Source: Rhizobiales bacterium SYSU XM002 (GTDB lineage: Bacteria; Pseudomonadota; Alphaproteobacteria; Rhizobiales; Beijerinckiaceae). From it: a DNA stretch of 64,000 bases. The notes below the pieces were generated by a model. That model did no database searches. It had not been told where the DNA came from and saw only the letters and a program-made list of their open reading frames with translations. The DNA is taken from the NCBI GenBank assembly GCA_009846685.1, contig VWVY01000003.1, positions 310,001 through 374,000 on the forward strand, given 5' to 3'. Both the position numbers and the translations under genes were made by a program. Shown one piece after another: positions 1-8,654 of the stretch. The first letter of the stretch is position 1. Every line of letters begins with the position of its first letter.

Positions 1-413
1 TCGATCCGAAATTGCCGGGCTGGTTCTCGGCCGTCAGCATGGGTAATCCGCACGCGATCTTCTTCGTCGAAAACGCGATGGCGCATGATCTCGACGTTGT
101 CGGACCGCGCCTCGAGATGCACCCTATCTTTCCCGAGAAAGCCAATATCTCGCTTGCGCAGCAGCAGGGCCCGAACCACTTCCGCGTCCGCGTCTGGGAG
201 CGTGCCGCCGGAGCAACGCTCGCCTGCGGCACAGCCGCCTGCGCGGTCGCGGTGGCGGCGGCGCGGCTGGGAATCGCGGAAGGCGACATCCGGATATCGC
301 TGCCGGGCGGCGATCTGGTCATTTCCCGTACCCCGGAGGGCCGCGTCATCATGCGCGGGCCGTTCGCGACCAGTTTCTCCGGCGTGATCGATCCCTCGCT
401 GCTGGCTGCCTGA
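1..413 (+). CDS. dapF: Diaminopimelate epimerase, C-terminal part (5' truncated by window edge)
   Basis: This is the C-terminal part of diaminopimelate epimerase, which converts LL- to meso-diaminopimelate for lysine and peptidoglycan synthesis. The reading frame is already open at base 3, so the gene starts left of the window and about 136 codons are visible. GNPHAIFFV and the catalytic-cysteine motif LACGTAAC (the second active-site Cys of the family) are clear; the first catalytic Cys must lie in the missing half. The stop is two bases before the mtaB start, so the two are co-transcribed. The dapF-mtaB-ftsY order is common in Hyphomicrobiales. Confidence 0.95.
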   Translation, partial: DPKLPGWFSAVSMGNPHAIFFVENAMAHDLDVVGPRLEMHPIFPEKANISLAQQQGPNHFRVRVWERAAGATLACGTAACAVAVAAARLGIAEGDIRISLPGGDLVISRTPEGRVIMRGPFATSFSGVIDPSLLAA

Positions 414-415
414 CA

Positions 416-1684
416 ATGAGCGTCGAGGTCGTCACGCTCGGCTGCCGCCTCAACGCCTTCGAGAGCGAGGCGATGAAGCGCGAAGCGGAAGCCGCCGGGC
501 AGGACGACCTGATCATCGTCAATACCTGTGCCGTGACGGGCGAAGCCGTCGCGCAGGCACGGCAGACCATCCGCCGCCTCAAGCGAGCCAACACAAGCGC
601 CCGCGTCGTCGTCACCGGCTGCGCGGCACAGGTCGATCCGACTGCTTTCGCGGCCATGCCGGAGGTAACAGGTGTCATCGGCAACGATCTCAAGCTGAAG
701 TCGGAGACATGGCGGGCCCTACCCCTAGGTTTTGGCCTTGAAACCAGCGAACGCGTCCGCGTCAACGACATCATGAGCGTGCGCGAGACCGCAGGGCACC
801 TCGTCGAAGGCATGGAGGGGCGAACCCGCGCCTTCGTACAGGTGCAGAACGGCTGTGACCATCGCTGCACTTTCTGCATCATTCCGTTCGGGCGCGGCAA
901 TTCGCGCTCGGTGCCGATGGGCGAGGTGACGGCCCAGATTGCCCGGCTCGTTGAAGCGGGCAGCGCGGAAATCGTGCTGACCGGCGTCGATCTCACCTCA
1001 TACGGCGCGGATCTGCCCGGCGCGCCGCGCCTCGGTCAACTCGTCGAAGCCATCCTGAAGCACGCGCCCGCGCTCCGGCGCCTGCGCATCTCCTCAATCG
1101 ATTCCATCGAAGCCGATCCGTTACTCATCGACTTGCTGAAGGGTGAAACGCGGCTGATGCCGCACCTCCACCTCTCGCTCCAGCACGGCGATAACCTGAT
1201 CCTGAAGCGCATGAAACGTCGCCATGCGCGCGAGGACGCCATCCGCTTCTGCGCCGGTCTTCGCACCGCGCGCCCGGATTTCACGTTCGGCGCGGATTTC
1301 ATCGCCGGGTTCCCGACCGAGACCGAGGCCCAGTTCGGAAATACCCTGCGTCTCGTCGAGGAATGCGGCCTCGCCTTCCTGCATGTCTTCCCGTTTTCGC
1401 CACGGCCCGGCACGCCAGCGGCAAAGATGCCGCAACTGCCGCGCCCGCTCGTCAAGGAACGTGCGGCCCGCTTGCGCGAAGCCGGCGCGGCGGCGCTCGT
1501 CCGCCATCTTGCAGGCCATGTCGGCAAGGCGGCACGCGTTCTCGCCGAACGCGGTGGCCTCGCGCGGCTCGACGACTTCACGCCCGTGAGACTTGTCGCG
1601 CCACTGGAGGCCGGAACGCTTGCCAACGCGCGGATTACCGGGCACGACGGCGCTGTATTGCTGGGCGAAGTGACGGATCGGTAG
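416..1684 (+). CDS. mtaB: tRNA (t6A37) methylthiotransferase MtaB
   Basis: A radical-SAM methylthiotransferase that converts t6A37 to ms2t6A37 in tRNAs reading ANN codons. The 422-residue protein has the N-terminal UPF0004 domain with Cys10, Cys38 and Cys69 for the auxiliary Fe-S cluster. The radical-SAM triad CDHRCTFC supplies Cys147, Cys151 and Cys154, followed by IIPFGRG. The motifs fit MtaB better than MiaB or RimO (TLGCRLNAFE at the N-terminus), but the assignment within the family is by motif only. It lies between dapF (2-nt gap) and ftsY (4-nt gap), probably in one transcript. Confidence 0.93.
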   Translation: MSVEVVTLGCRLNAFESEAMKREAEAAGQDDLIIVNTCAVTGEAVAQARQTIRRLKRANTSARVVVTGCAAQVDPTAFAAMPEVTGVIGNDLKLKSETWRALPLGFGLETSERVRVNDIMSVRETAGHLVEGMEGRTRAFVQVQNGCDHRCTFCIIPFGRGNSRSVPMGEVTAQIARLVEAGSAEIVLTGVDLTSYGADLPGAPRLGQLVEAILKHAPALRRLRISSIDSIEADPLLIDLLKGETRLMPHLHLSLQHGDNLILKRMKRRHAREDAIRFCAGLRTARPDFTFGADFIAGFPTETEAQFGNTLRLVEECGLAFLHVFPFSPRPGTPAAKMPQLPRPLVKERAARLREAGAAALVRHLAGHVGKAARVLAERGGLARLDDFTPVRLVAPLEAGTLANARITGHDGAVLLGEVTDR

Positions 1685-1688
1685 CCAG

Positions 1689-2759
1689 ATGAGTTCGGAC
1701 AAAAAACAGGGCGGCTTCTTCGGGCGGCTGTTCGGCCGCGCCAAGGACGAAGTGCCGGCGGAGGCACCTGCCGTTCCCGCACCGGCCACCCCGGCGCAAG
1801 CGGAATCCGCTACGCCGGTTTCCGCTCCCGCCGCGCCGAAGCTGTCATGGTGGAAGCGGCTCTCTCAGGGGCTAGGCCGCACGGCGTCACAGATCGGCAC
1901 GGGCATTACCGCCATCTTCACGACCCGGAAGCTCGATGCCGACACGCTTCAGGACCTTGAGGACGTGCTGATTCAGGCCGATCTCGGCATCGAGGTTTCC
2001 GGTCGCATCGTCGAGGCGATCGGCAAGGGCCGTTTCGACAAGGAGGTTGCGCCGGAAGAGATCAAGGCTGCACTCGCCGGCGAGGTCGAGAAGGTGCTGA
2101 CGCCCGTCGCGCTCCCGCTGACGATCGACGCGGAGAAAAAACCCTTCGTGCTGTTGATGGTCGGCGTGAACGGTTCAGGCAAGACTACCACCATCGGCAA
2201 GCTCGCGGCGAAATTCCGTGCCGACGGCAAGTCGGTGACGCTGGCGGCGGGGGATACCTTCCGCGCGGCGGCGATCGAGCAGCTCAAGGTCTGGTCCGAG
2301 CGCACCGGGGCGGGTTTCGTCGCCCGCGCGCAGGGTGCGGATGCGGCCGGGCTCGCCTTCGATGCACTGACCGAGGCGCGCACCAACGGCACCGATGTGC
2401 TGCTTGTCGATACCGCAGGCCGGCTTCAGAACAAGCAGGGGCTGATGGACGAACTCGCCAAGATCGTGCGGGTGATGAAGAAGGTGGACGACAGCGCTCC
2501 GCACGCGGTGCTGCTCGTGCTCGACGCGACCGTCGGCCAGAACGCGATCAGCCAGGTCGAGGCCTTCCGGCAGATCGCCGGCGTGACCGGCCTTGTCATG
2601 ACCAAACTCGACGGCACCGCGCGCGGTGGTATTCTTGTCGCGCTCGCCGAGAAGTTTGGCCTGCCGGTGCATTTCATTGGCGTCGGCGAGGGGGTCGAGG
2701 ATCTCGAGCCCTTCGCCGCAGCCGATTTCGCCCGCGCCATCGCCGGGCTGGAGAAATAA
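1689..2759 (+). CDS. ftsY: Signal recognition particle receptor FtsY
   Basis: FtsY is the SRP receptor GTPase that docks ribosome-nascent-chain-SRP complexes at the inner membrane. The 356-residue protein starts with a basic, Gly/Phe-rich segment and an Ala/Pro-rich linker to about residue 50, then the NG domain. The P-loop GVNGSGKT is at 159-166, DTAGR at 241-245 and TKLD at 305-308, so all GTPase motifs are intact. The gene meets the next one tail to tail with no spacer: its stop codon ends at 2759 and the opposite stop begins at 2760. Confidence 0.97.
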   Translation: MSSDKKQGGFFGRLFGRAKDEVPAEAPAVPAPATPAQAESATPVSAPAAPKLSWWKRLSQGLGRTASQIGTGITAIFTTRKLDADTLQDLEDVLIQADLGIEVSGRIVEAIGKGRFDKEVAPEEIKAALAGEVEKVLTPVALPLTIDAEKKPFVLLMVGVNGSGKTTTIGKLAAKFRADGKSVTLAAGDTFRAAAIEQLKVWSERTGAGFVARAQGADAAGLAFDALTEARTNGTDVLLVDTAGRLQNKQGLMDELAKIVRVMKKVDDSAPHAVLLVLDATVGQNAISQVEAFRQIAGVTGLVMTKLDGTARGGILVALAEKFGLPVHFIGVGEGVEDLEPFAAADFARAIAGLEK

Positions 2760-3458
2760 TCAGACCACTTTCACCGAGATCGGCTCCGTGCCCTCAATCT
2801 CGACGCGCATGGTCTGGCCACGCTCGACGGCAGAAACGCCCTCCGGCGTGCCGGTGAAGATGAGATCGCCCGGTTTCAGTTCGAAATAGCGCGAGAGGAT
2901 GGCGATCTGCTCGGGAATCGACCAGATCATCGCCGCGAGCGTCGCCTGCTGGCGCACCGCGCCATCCACCGTCAGCCTGAGTTGGCCCTTGAGCGGAAAA
3001 TCCGCCCGATGCGGCGTGATCGGGCCGACAGGTCCGGAGGCATCGGAAGATTTGCCGACCTCCCACGGGCGGCCCATCTTCTTGGCTTCGCCCTGAAGGT
3101 CGCGCCGGGTCATGTCGAGGCCGGCGGCATAACCGAAGACATGGCCCATCGCCTCCGCTTCGGCGATATCGGTTCCGCCCTTGCCGATCGCGACCACCAG
3201 TTCGGCCTCGTGATGGTAGTCCTTTGTCATGGTCGGATAAGGCAGTTCGCGCGTGACACCCGCCTCGACCGGCTCGATCGCCTCAACCGTTTTCATGAAG
3301 AAGAACGGCGGCTCTCGATCCGGATCGAACCCCATCTCGCGGGCATGCGCAGCATAATTGCGACCAATGCAGAACGCACGGCGAACCGGAAAACGGTCCT
3401 TGCTGCCTAGAATCGCGAGGGTTTTCGGGGGTTCGAGCACGGGAATGGCGAGGGCCAT
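2760..3458 (-). CDS. Fumarylacetoacetate hydrolase family protein
   Basis: A 232-residue FAH-fold protein with the typical N-terminal CIGRNYAAHA segment, the metal-binding region HHEAELVVAIG, the GYAAGLDMT(R)RD segment and the C-terminal PGDLIFTGTPEGV motif. Members hydrolyse or decarboxylate 2-oxo or 1,3-dicarbonyl acids (acylpyruvases, oxaloacetate decarboxylases, aromatic meta-cleavage hydrolases). The size fits the FAHD1/acylpyruvase-like subgroup rather than full fumarylacetoacetase. The substrate cannot be told from sequence or context, because the neighbours are housekeeping genes on the other strand. Confidence 0.88.
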   Translation of the reverse strand: MALAIPVLEPPKTLAILGSKDRFPVRRAFCIGRNYAAHAREMGFDPDREPPFFFMKTVEAIEPVEAGVTRELPYPTMTKDYHHEAELVVAIGKGGTDIAEAEAMGHVFGYAAGLDMTRRDLQGEAKKMGRPWEVGKSSDASGPVGPITPHRADFPLKGQLRLTVDGAVRQQATLAAMIWSIPEQIAILSRYFELKPGDLIFTGTPEGVSAVERGQTMRVEIEGTEPISVKVV

Positions 3459-3582
3459 GAAAAACTCCGCTGTTGTGGAAGGCGCGCGAAAAGTCTATCC
3501 GCGCAAGGAATGAACTAAGTGATGGATTTTCGTAGCCGTTCCGCGCGCGGCGCGAAAGACGCGATGCAACACACGAGGCACC

Positions 3583-4239
3583 ATGACGGAAGAAACCGGC
3601 CGTCCCCGGCAGAATCCGATGCTCAAGCTGGCGCTGGAAATGGGGCCGCTGATCCTTTTCTTCGCGGCGAATTCGAAACCGGACTGGTTCCGTCCGCTGG
3701 TCGGCGCCGTGCTGGGGCAGGAACTAGTGACCTCCCCGAAGGCGCCGATCCTGATCGCAACAGCAGTCTTCATGGCGGCGATGGCGGTTTCGCTGGGCTT
3801 CGCCTGGTATCTTCATCGCAAGCTGCCGATCATGCCGTTGGTAACGGGCATTGTCGTGCTGGTTTTCGGCTCTTTGACGCTCATCCTTCAGGATGATCAG
3901 TTCATCAAGCTCAAACCGACCATCGTCAACTCGCTGTTCGGCGCGGTGCTGCTCGGCGGGCTCGCGCTCGGCAAGCCCTTGCTCCCCTATGTTCTCGAAG
4001 CCGTATTCCACCTCGATGACGAGGGCTGGCGCAAACTCACCTTCCGCTGGGGTGTGTTCTTTTTCGTTCTCGCCGCTCTCAACGAGGTCATCTGGCGCAC
4101 GCAGACGACCGATTTTTGGGTCGCATTCAAGGTCTGGGGCGTGATGCCGCTGACGATCCTGTTCACGCTTCTCCAGACCCCGATGATGCTCCGCCATGGC
4201 TTCCGGACGGAGGAAGACCCGGCCAACGGCTCTCAATAA
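3583..4239 (+). CDS. yciB: Inner membrane septation protein YciB/IspZ family
   Basis: A 218-residue polytopic membrane protein of the YciB (septation protein A) family, with the family signature LALEMGPLILFFAANSK near the N-terminus and five or six hydrophobic segments after it. The family is linked to cell envelope maintenance and division; its biochemical activity is not established. The ATG at 3583 follows a weak purine-rich stretch, and the position of the conserved motif supports it. Proximity to ftsY is a recurring alphaproteobacterial arrangement. The last 7 nt overlap the convergent next gene. Confidence 0.9.
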   Translation: MTEETGRPRQNPMLKLALEMGPLILFFAANSKPDWFRPLVGAVLGQELVTSPKAPILIATAVFMAAMAVSLGFAWYLHRKLPIMPLVTGIVVLVFGSLTLILQDDQFIKLKPTIVNSLFGAVLLGGLALGKPLLPYVLEAVFHLDDEGWRKLTFRWGVFFFVLAALNEVIWRTQTTDFWVAFKVWGVMPLTILFTLLQTPMMLRHGFRTEEDPANGSQ

Positions 4240-5339
4240 ACCGGCGCGGCCTTCAGAATCTGCCCCGAGGCATCGAATAGGACGACACGATAACCCGTCG
4301 TCGCACCATACATCGCCTTGCCGCCCGCAGCGGCATCGAAGCCCTTGAAATATTCGGGCCAGCCGGGAAGCTTGTCGATGCTCTTGACCGTCCCGGCAAG
4401 TTTGTCCGGCTCTCCGGCCTTGGCCGCGATGCTGGCGGTGTCGAGCACGACGAAATCGCGGAGCGAGCCCGCCATGATGTATTTCCCGTCATGCGAGACG
4501 CCGCTGCCATAAAGGAAGCTGCCGTCGAACTGGATCAGCCGACCCTCGCCGTTCTCGCCGAATTCAAGCCCGTAGTTGCTGTATTCGTTGAAAACAACGC
4601 CATCCTTGACGAAGGCAGCGATGGATTGGCTGTGGTTCATCGAAAAGAATGTCTTTTTCTCTGAAATCAACTTGCCGGTCTTGAGATCATAGAGCTGGGC
4701 GAGGCTTGTCTTGCCGTCGTTCTTCATCTCGAACAGCTTACGGGCGAGACCCTTCAGATCCTTCGGGATATCGGAATAATTGACTTTCGGTTCGTCCTTG
4801 TCGTCGTTCGCACCTAGAAGGACGGCAAGCCGGGCACCATCCGGGCTGATGCCCATCGCCGCGACCGGCATTTGTGCCGGCAATTTGGCCGAGAAGACAT
4901 CCTTGCCATCCGTAATGCCCGTGACGGAAATCGTGTTGGAGCGGTAATCCGTATCGGTGCTGGCGACCAGACCGTTCGCAGGCGAGAACACGGCGCGATG
5001 GCGGTTTTTCTGCTGCGCCTTGGTTGTCCAGCCAGACGTTTCGATGAGGTGCAGGGTGCCGTCATTGTCGCTGACGGCAAGCGTCCCGCCGCTCGCATCG
5101 AAACCCATGCGGATGATCGGCGCGGCAAACGGCACGCGCTTCTTTACCTCCAGCGTCTTGGCATCGAGCACATAGATCACCCGATTGTCGCCGCCCGCGA
5201 CAAGCTGGTCGCCTTTCGGGCTGACAGCAACCGTCAACCCGCCAAGCGGGACCGCGGCCGAAGCCGACGAGGCGCCCGCCAGCGCCAGACCTGCGGAGAG
5301 AACAACTCCGGCGGCAATGCCTCCCAAAAATCCCGACAT
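4233..5339 (-). CDS. Secreted beta-propeller (WD40/YVTN-like) protein of unknown function
   Basis: A 368-residue protein with a Sec signal peptide (hydrophobic core FLGGIAAGVVLSAGLALAG, cleavage probable after ASSASAA). The mature part carries propeller-like repeats such as GLTVAVSPKGDQLVAGGDNRVIYVLDAKTLEV and GGTLAVSDNDGTLHLIETSG. This indicates a periplasmic beta-propeller scaffold. No catalytic motif is seen and the ligand is unknown. It is the last minus-strand gene after ccmG, 113 nt away, so membership of the ccm transcript is possible but unproven. Its stop lies inside the end of yciB, giving a 7-nt convergent overlap. Confidence 0.7.
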   Translation of the reverse strand: MSGFLGGIAAGVVLSAGLALAGASSASAAVPLGGLTVAVSPKGDQLVAGGDNRVIYVLDAKTLEVKKRVPFAAPIIRMGFDASGGTLAVSDNDGTLHLIETSGWTTKAQQKNRHRAVFSPANGLVASTDTDYRSNTISVTGITDGKDVFSAKLPAQMPVAAMGISPDGARLAVLLGANDDKDEPKVNYSDIPKDLKGLARKLFEMKNDGKTSLAQLYDLKTGKLISEKKTFFSMNHSQSIAAFVKDGVVFNEYSNYGLEFGENGEGRLIQFDGSFLYGSGVSHDGKYIMAGSLRDFVVLDTASIAAKAGEPDKLAGTVKSIDKLPGWPEYFKGFDAAAGGKAMYGATTGYRVVLFDASGQILKAAPVY

Positions 5340-5452
5340 TCTGAAATTTCCTTCCTGTCATGAAAATGCACGACGGCGCGCAGCGCGCCGACGGGATCAG
5401 ACGATGGGATCAGGGTCAGGGTCAAGATGTGCGCCAACGCACATCCGCAGGC

Positions 5453-6022
5453 TCAGCGAGTCGCCAGCGCCTTCTCGATCTCGGGCAGGATTTTTTCCCT
5501 GAGGTTCGTCTCGTTGATCGGGCCGACGTGCTTGTAGAGGATGCGCCCGTCGCCCGAGACGATGAATGTTTCCGGCACACCGTAGACGCCCCATTCGATC
5601 GAGGCGCGGCCATCGATGTCGGCGCCGACCTTCGCGTACGGATTGCCGAGCTTCCCGAGGAAGCGGCGCGCATTCTCGGCCTTGTCCTTCTGGTTGATGC
5701 CGAGGATGTCGAAACGCTTGTCTTTGGCGAGATCCATCAGGAATGGGTGCTCCTGATGGCAGGGTGCGCACCAGGACGCGAAGACGTTGACGAGACTCAC
5801 GCGCCCCTTCTTCAGATCGTCCTGCGAGAAACCGGGCTGGTTGTGCCCTTCGACCGCCGGGAGGGAAAAGGCCGGCACGGGCTTTCCGAGCAGCGCCGAG
5901 GGCAGCCGGCTCGGATCGCCGGCGAACAGACGCACAAGGAAGATCGCCGTCAGCAGACCGAACAGGATCAGCGGAAGCAGTGCAACCAACGGAATGCGGC
6001 GGGTCGGCTTCGTTTCGCTCAT
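5453..6022 (-). CDS. ccmG: Thiol:disulfide interchange protein CcmG/DsbE
   Basis: A membrane-anchored periplasmic thioredoxin that reduces apocytochrome c (or the CcmH/heme-handling partner) before haem attachment. The 189-residue protein has one N-terminal membrane anchor (about residues 10-33) and a thioredoxin fold with the active site WCAPC at 84-88, followed by HPFL. It is the last recognisable gene of the ccmA-B-C-D-G order, starting 7 nt after the ccmD stop. The cis-Pro region GVPETFIV is also present. Confidence 0.95.
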   Translation of the reverse strand: MSETKPTRRIPLVALLPLILFGLLTAIFLVRLFAGDPSRLPSALLGKPVPAFSLPAVEGHNQPGFSQDDLKKGRVSLVNVFASWCAPCHQEHPFLMDLAKDKRFDILGINQKDKAENARRFLGKLGNPYAKVGADIDGRASIEWGVYGVPETFIVSGDGRILYKHVGPINETNLREKILPEIEKALATR

Positions 6023-6029
6023 GGGGCCA

Positions 6030-6185
6030 TCATTCCCGCCCCGCGCGGCGGGCTTCGAACTCGGCGAGCCGCTTGGCCGTGGCGCGGTTGGCGAGAAGAC
6101 TCGAAACCAGCATCCAGCCGAGGATCAGCGCCGTGACAGCGTAGGACGCAACGATATAGCCGCCATGCGGTCCGAAATCGATCAC
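6030..6185 (-). CDS. ccmD: Haem exporter protein CcmD (small, GTG start)
   Basis: A 51-residue single-pass membrane protein that binds CcmC and CcmE and helps release holo-CcmE during cytochrome c maturation. The translation begins VIDFGPHGGYIVASYAV (start codon GTG), and GPHGGYI before the helix is the CcmD signature. One hydrophobic helix (about residues 11-31) is followed by a basic tail. The GTG start overlaps the ccmC stop as GTGA, and a GGGAGGT ribosome site lies a few bases upstream, so translation is probably coupled. It is shorter than usual gene-calling cut-offs and easily missed. Confidence 0.9.
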   Translation of the reverse strand: MIDFGPHGGYIVASYAVTALILGWMLVSSLLANRATAKRLAEFEARRAGRE

Positions 6186-6952
6186 GCGCCACCTCCCGAG
6201 GACTGCCGGTCCGCCGCAAGAATCTGGAGCCGCTCGATCCGGCGCGCCATCAGCTCGGTCTTCATGCGCACGAGCAGGAGGGAAAGGTAGAGCAGGAGAT
6301 AGGCGACGCCCATCCAGAGGAGGGGTGTGAGCATCGACTTGTGGATCGTCGGCCCGCCCATGCGGAACACCGAGGCGGGTTGGTGGAGCGTATACCACCA
6401 ATCGACCGAGAATTTGATGATCGGCAGATTGACAGCGCCGACAAGCGTCATGATCGCGACCGCGCGCGCCGCACGCTGAGGCTCGTCGATCGCTCGCCAG
6501 AGCGCGATGATGCCGAGATAGATCAGGAAAAGGATCAGCACGGACGTGAGCCGGGCATCCCATTCCCACCAGGTGCCCCACATCGGCTTGCCCCAGAACG
6601 AGCCCGTGATGAGGCAGATGAGCGTGAACCCGGCGCCGAGCGGAGCGGCTGCCTTCTGCGCGACATCCGCGACGGGATGGCGGAACACCAGCGTGCCGAG
6701 CGCAGAAGCCGCCATGCCCGCATAGACAAACAGCGCGAGCCACGCCGAGGGCACATGGATATACATGATCCGGACCGTCTCGCCCTGCTGGTAATCGGCG
6801 GGGGAGGTCGCGAAAGCACCGTAGAGTCCATAGGCGAAGGCCACGAGCGTCAGGACGGCCAATGGGGCGAGGAGCCGGTTCGCCAGCACGTTGAACGTCG
6901 CCGGGTTGGCAAGGCGCATCCACAGCGCCGGTTTCTGGCTCGTCACGTCCAT
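6182..6952 (-). CDS. ccmC: Haem transporter permease CcmC
   Basis: CcmC presents haem to the chaperone CcmE at the periplasmic face of the inner membrane. The protein (256 aa from the ATG at 6952) has six hydrophobic segments and the haem-handling motif WGTWWEWDARLTS. Flanking periplasmic histidines lie in YIHVPSAW and in the later GGPTIH segment. A GTG at 6970 would add six residues (MKRDHA); the ATG is preferred because the conserved part begins just after it. It overlaps ccmD by 4 nt and is separated from ccmB by about 80 nt. Confidence 0.94.
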   Translation of the reverse strand: MDVTSQKPALWMRLANPATFNVLANRLLAPLAVLTLVAFAYGLYGAFATSPADYQQGETVRIMYIHVPSAWLALFVYAGMAASALGTLVFRHPVADVAQKAAAPLGAGFTLICLITGSFWGKPMWGTWWEWDARLTSVLILFLIYLGIIALWRAIDEPQRAARAVAIMTLVGAVNLPIIKFSVDWWYTLHQPASVFRMGGPTIHKSMLTPLLWMGVAYLLLYLSLLLVRMKTELMARRIERLQILAADRQSSGGGA

Positions 6953-7035
6953 CGCATGATCCCGTTTCACCGTTCACATAGGGGATCGTGAATGCGCGTG
7001 CAAATGCGGCGGATCAACTCCATGCAGAAAGGCGA

Positions 7036-7701
7036 TCAATTTCGCGCGAAACGCAGCGCGCCGGCTGCGGCGACGGGCGCGATAGCGAGCATCAACAGGC
7101 TGACGCCGGAGAGAAGCAGTAGCGGCGTCGAATAGGCGCGGCCCGCCGCAGCTTCCTTTACCACCGTCGCGCCGAAGATCAGCGTCGGAATCGCGAGCGG
7201 CAGCACGAGAATCGAGAGCAGTAACCCGCCGCGCTTGAGGCTGACGGTCAGCGCCGCACCGACGAGACCGATCAACGTCAACGCCGGTGTGCCGATCAAC
7301 AGCGAGGCGGCGAGCGGCATCATCGCCTGCGGCTCGATCGCCAGCATCAGGCCAAGGAGCGGCGCCGCGAGCGAGAGCGGCAGCCCCGTGACCGCCCAAT
7401 GCGCCAGCGCCTTTACCGCAAGCAGCAATGACAGCGGCGTTTCCGACATGAGGAGGTGATCGACGATCCCGTCCTCCTCGTCGGCTTGCAACAGGCGATC
7501 AAGCCCCAGAAGCGTCGCCAGCAGGGCCGCGAGCCAGAGAATCGCCGGCGCGATGCGGCTGATGAGCTTCTGATCGGCACCAACCGCGAAGGGCACCACC
7601 GAAATCAGGATCAGGAAGAAAACGATGCCAAGTTCCGCCCCGGCACCGATGCGGCGCGCAAGCAGCCATTCGCGTCGGAGGATGGCGAGGAGCGCATTCA
7701 T
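7036..7701 (-). CDS. ccmB: Haem exporter permease CcmB
   Basis: A membrane subunit of the CcmAB ABC complex, which uses ATP to release holo-CcmE from CcmCD. The 221-residue protein has six predicted hydrophobic helices. It opens with LLAILRREWLLARR and has the family segment FFLILISVVPFAVG and the DGIVDHLLMSETPL stretch (EEDGxxxxL, characteristic of CcmB). Its start overlaps the ccmA stop by 4 nt, so the two subunits are translationally coupled. Confidence 0.94.
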   Translation of the reverse strand: MNALLAILRREWLLARRIGAGAELGIVFFLILISVVPFAVGADQKLISRIAPAILWLAALLATLLGLDRLLQADEEDGIVDHLLMSETPLSLLLAVKALAHWAVTGLPLSLAAPLLGLMLAIEPQAMMPLAASLLIGTPALTLIGLVGAALTVSLKRGGLLLSILVLPLAIPTLIFGATVVKEAAAGRAYSTPLLLLSGVSLLMLAIAPVAAAGALRFARN

Positions 7702-8366
7702 GTGAAGGCTCCTGCCGAAGACATATCCGAAGCCTTGCCCGATGCCTTGCCTTTCCCGTCGAGCACCAGATGCCGCACCGGGAGGCCGAGCGGTTGATGC
7801 GTCGCGACAAGCGCCATCCCGCCCGCCGCCTGATGCTCGGCAAGCAATTGCCCGACCAGCCCCTGCCCCTCGATGTCGAGCGCTGCAAGCGGTTCATCAA
7901 GCAGCCAAACAGGGCGCGGCGCGACGAGAAGCCGGGTAAGCGCCACCCGCCGACGCTGGCCGGCAGACAGAACCTGCACCGGCAAATCGGCAAGTGCGCC
8001 AGCTCCAAGCTTTTCCAGCACCGGCAGGATCGCCTCTGCCCTGCCGCCGAGAAGCCCGACAGCGAAGGTCAGATTCTCACGTGGCGTCAGCGCCTCGCGC
8101 AGGGCCTCACGATGGCCGTGATAATGGAAAAGGCTCGCGATTTCGGTCTCTTCGGGCGCTCCGTTCCAATGGACCGTGCCTGCATCCGCTCGCGAAAACC
8201 CGGCAAGGATGCGCATCAGCGTCGATTTGCCGGCACCATTGGGCCCGGAAAGCTGCACGATCTCCCCGGCCGCAAGATCGAGATCCAGCCCCTCGAACAG
8301 GAGACGGAACCCGCGACGGATGGTCAGTCCGCGCGCTTCCAGTCTGAGATCGGGGCTGAAGGCCAT
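7698..8366 (-). CDS. ccmA: Haem ABC exporter ATP-binding protein CcmA
   Basis: The ATPase of the CcmAB complex. In its 222 residues, Walker A GPNGAGKS is at 41-48, the signature LSAGQ at 133-137 and Walker B LLDEP at 155-159, all intact. The signature LSAGQRRRVALTRL is the CcmA form of LSGGQ. It is the first gene of the minus-strand ccm operon. The 288-nt divergent region between it and acnA must hold both promoters; no clear operator was recognised there. The other cytochrome c genes (ccmE, ccmF, ccmH, ccmI) are not in this window. Confidence 0.95.
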   Translation of the reverse strand: MAFSPDLRLEARGLTIRRGFRLLFEGLDLDLAAGEIVQLSGPNGAGKSTLMRILAGFSRADAGTVHWNGAPEETEIASLFHYHGHREALREALTPRENLTFAVGLLGGRAEAILPVLEKLGAGALADLPVQVLSAGQRRRVALTRLLVAPRPVWLLDEPLAALDIEGQGLVGQLLAEHQAAGGMALVATHQPLGLPVRHLVLDGKGKASGKASDMSSAGAFT

Positions 8367-8654
8367 GCCATGTCCACGGTTTGCCGTCTTCGGCTGTGCA
8401 GAATTTTTCCGGCAAAAAACTTGCGCCGGAGAGCGGAGATCGTCCTTTCGGCGTGTAGCGCCATTTTTAGAAATGATCTATAGAGCCCTCGGCTGCGTCG
8501 CGCGCTCGGGTTGAAGCGCGGGGTCCGGGCACACCCGGGCGGCGCACGCGAGAGAATTCGCGCTCCGGTGGATGGTCCAACTCCATTCGCCTGAGGTTGC
8601 ATCGGCTACCCCGGCCACCCCGAACGTAACCCTATTCGCGAGGATTTGCATCCG

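Noticed and set aside
8367-8654. Regulatory RNA or riboswitch in the ccmA-acnA divergent region
   Set aside because: Short GC palindromes exist (for example around CCGGG/CCCGG) but none has a terminator tail, and no known riboswitch core was recognised.
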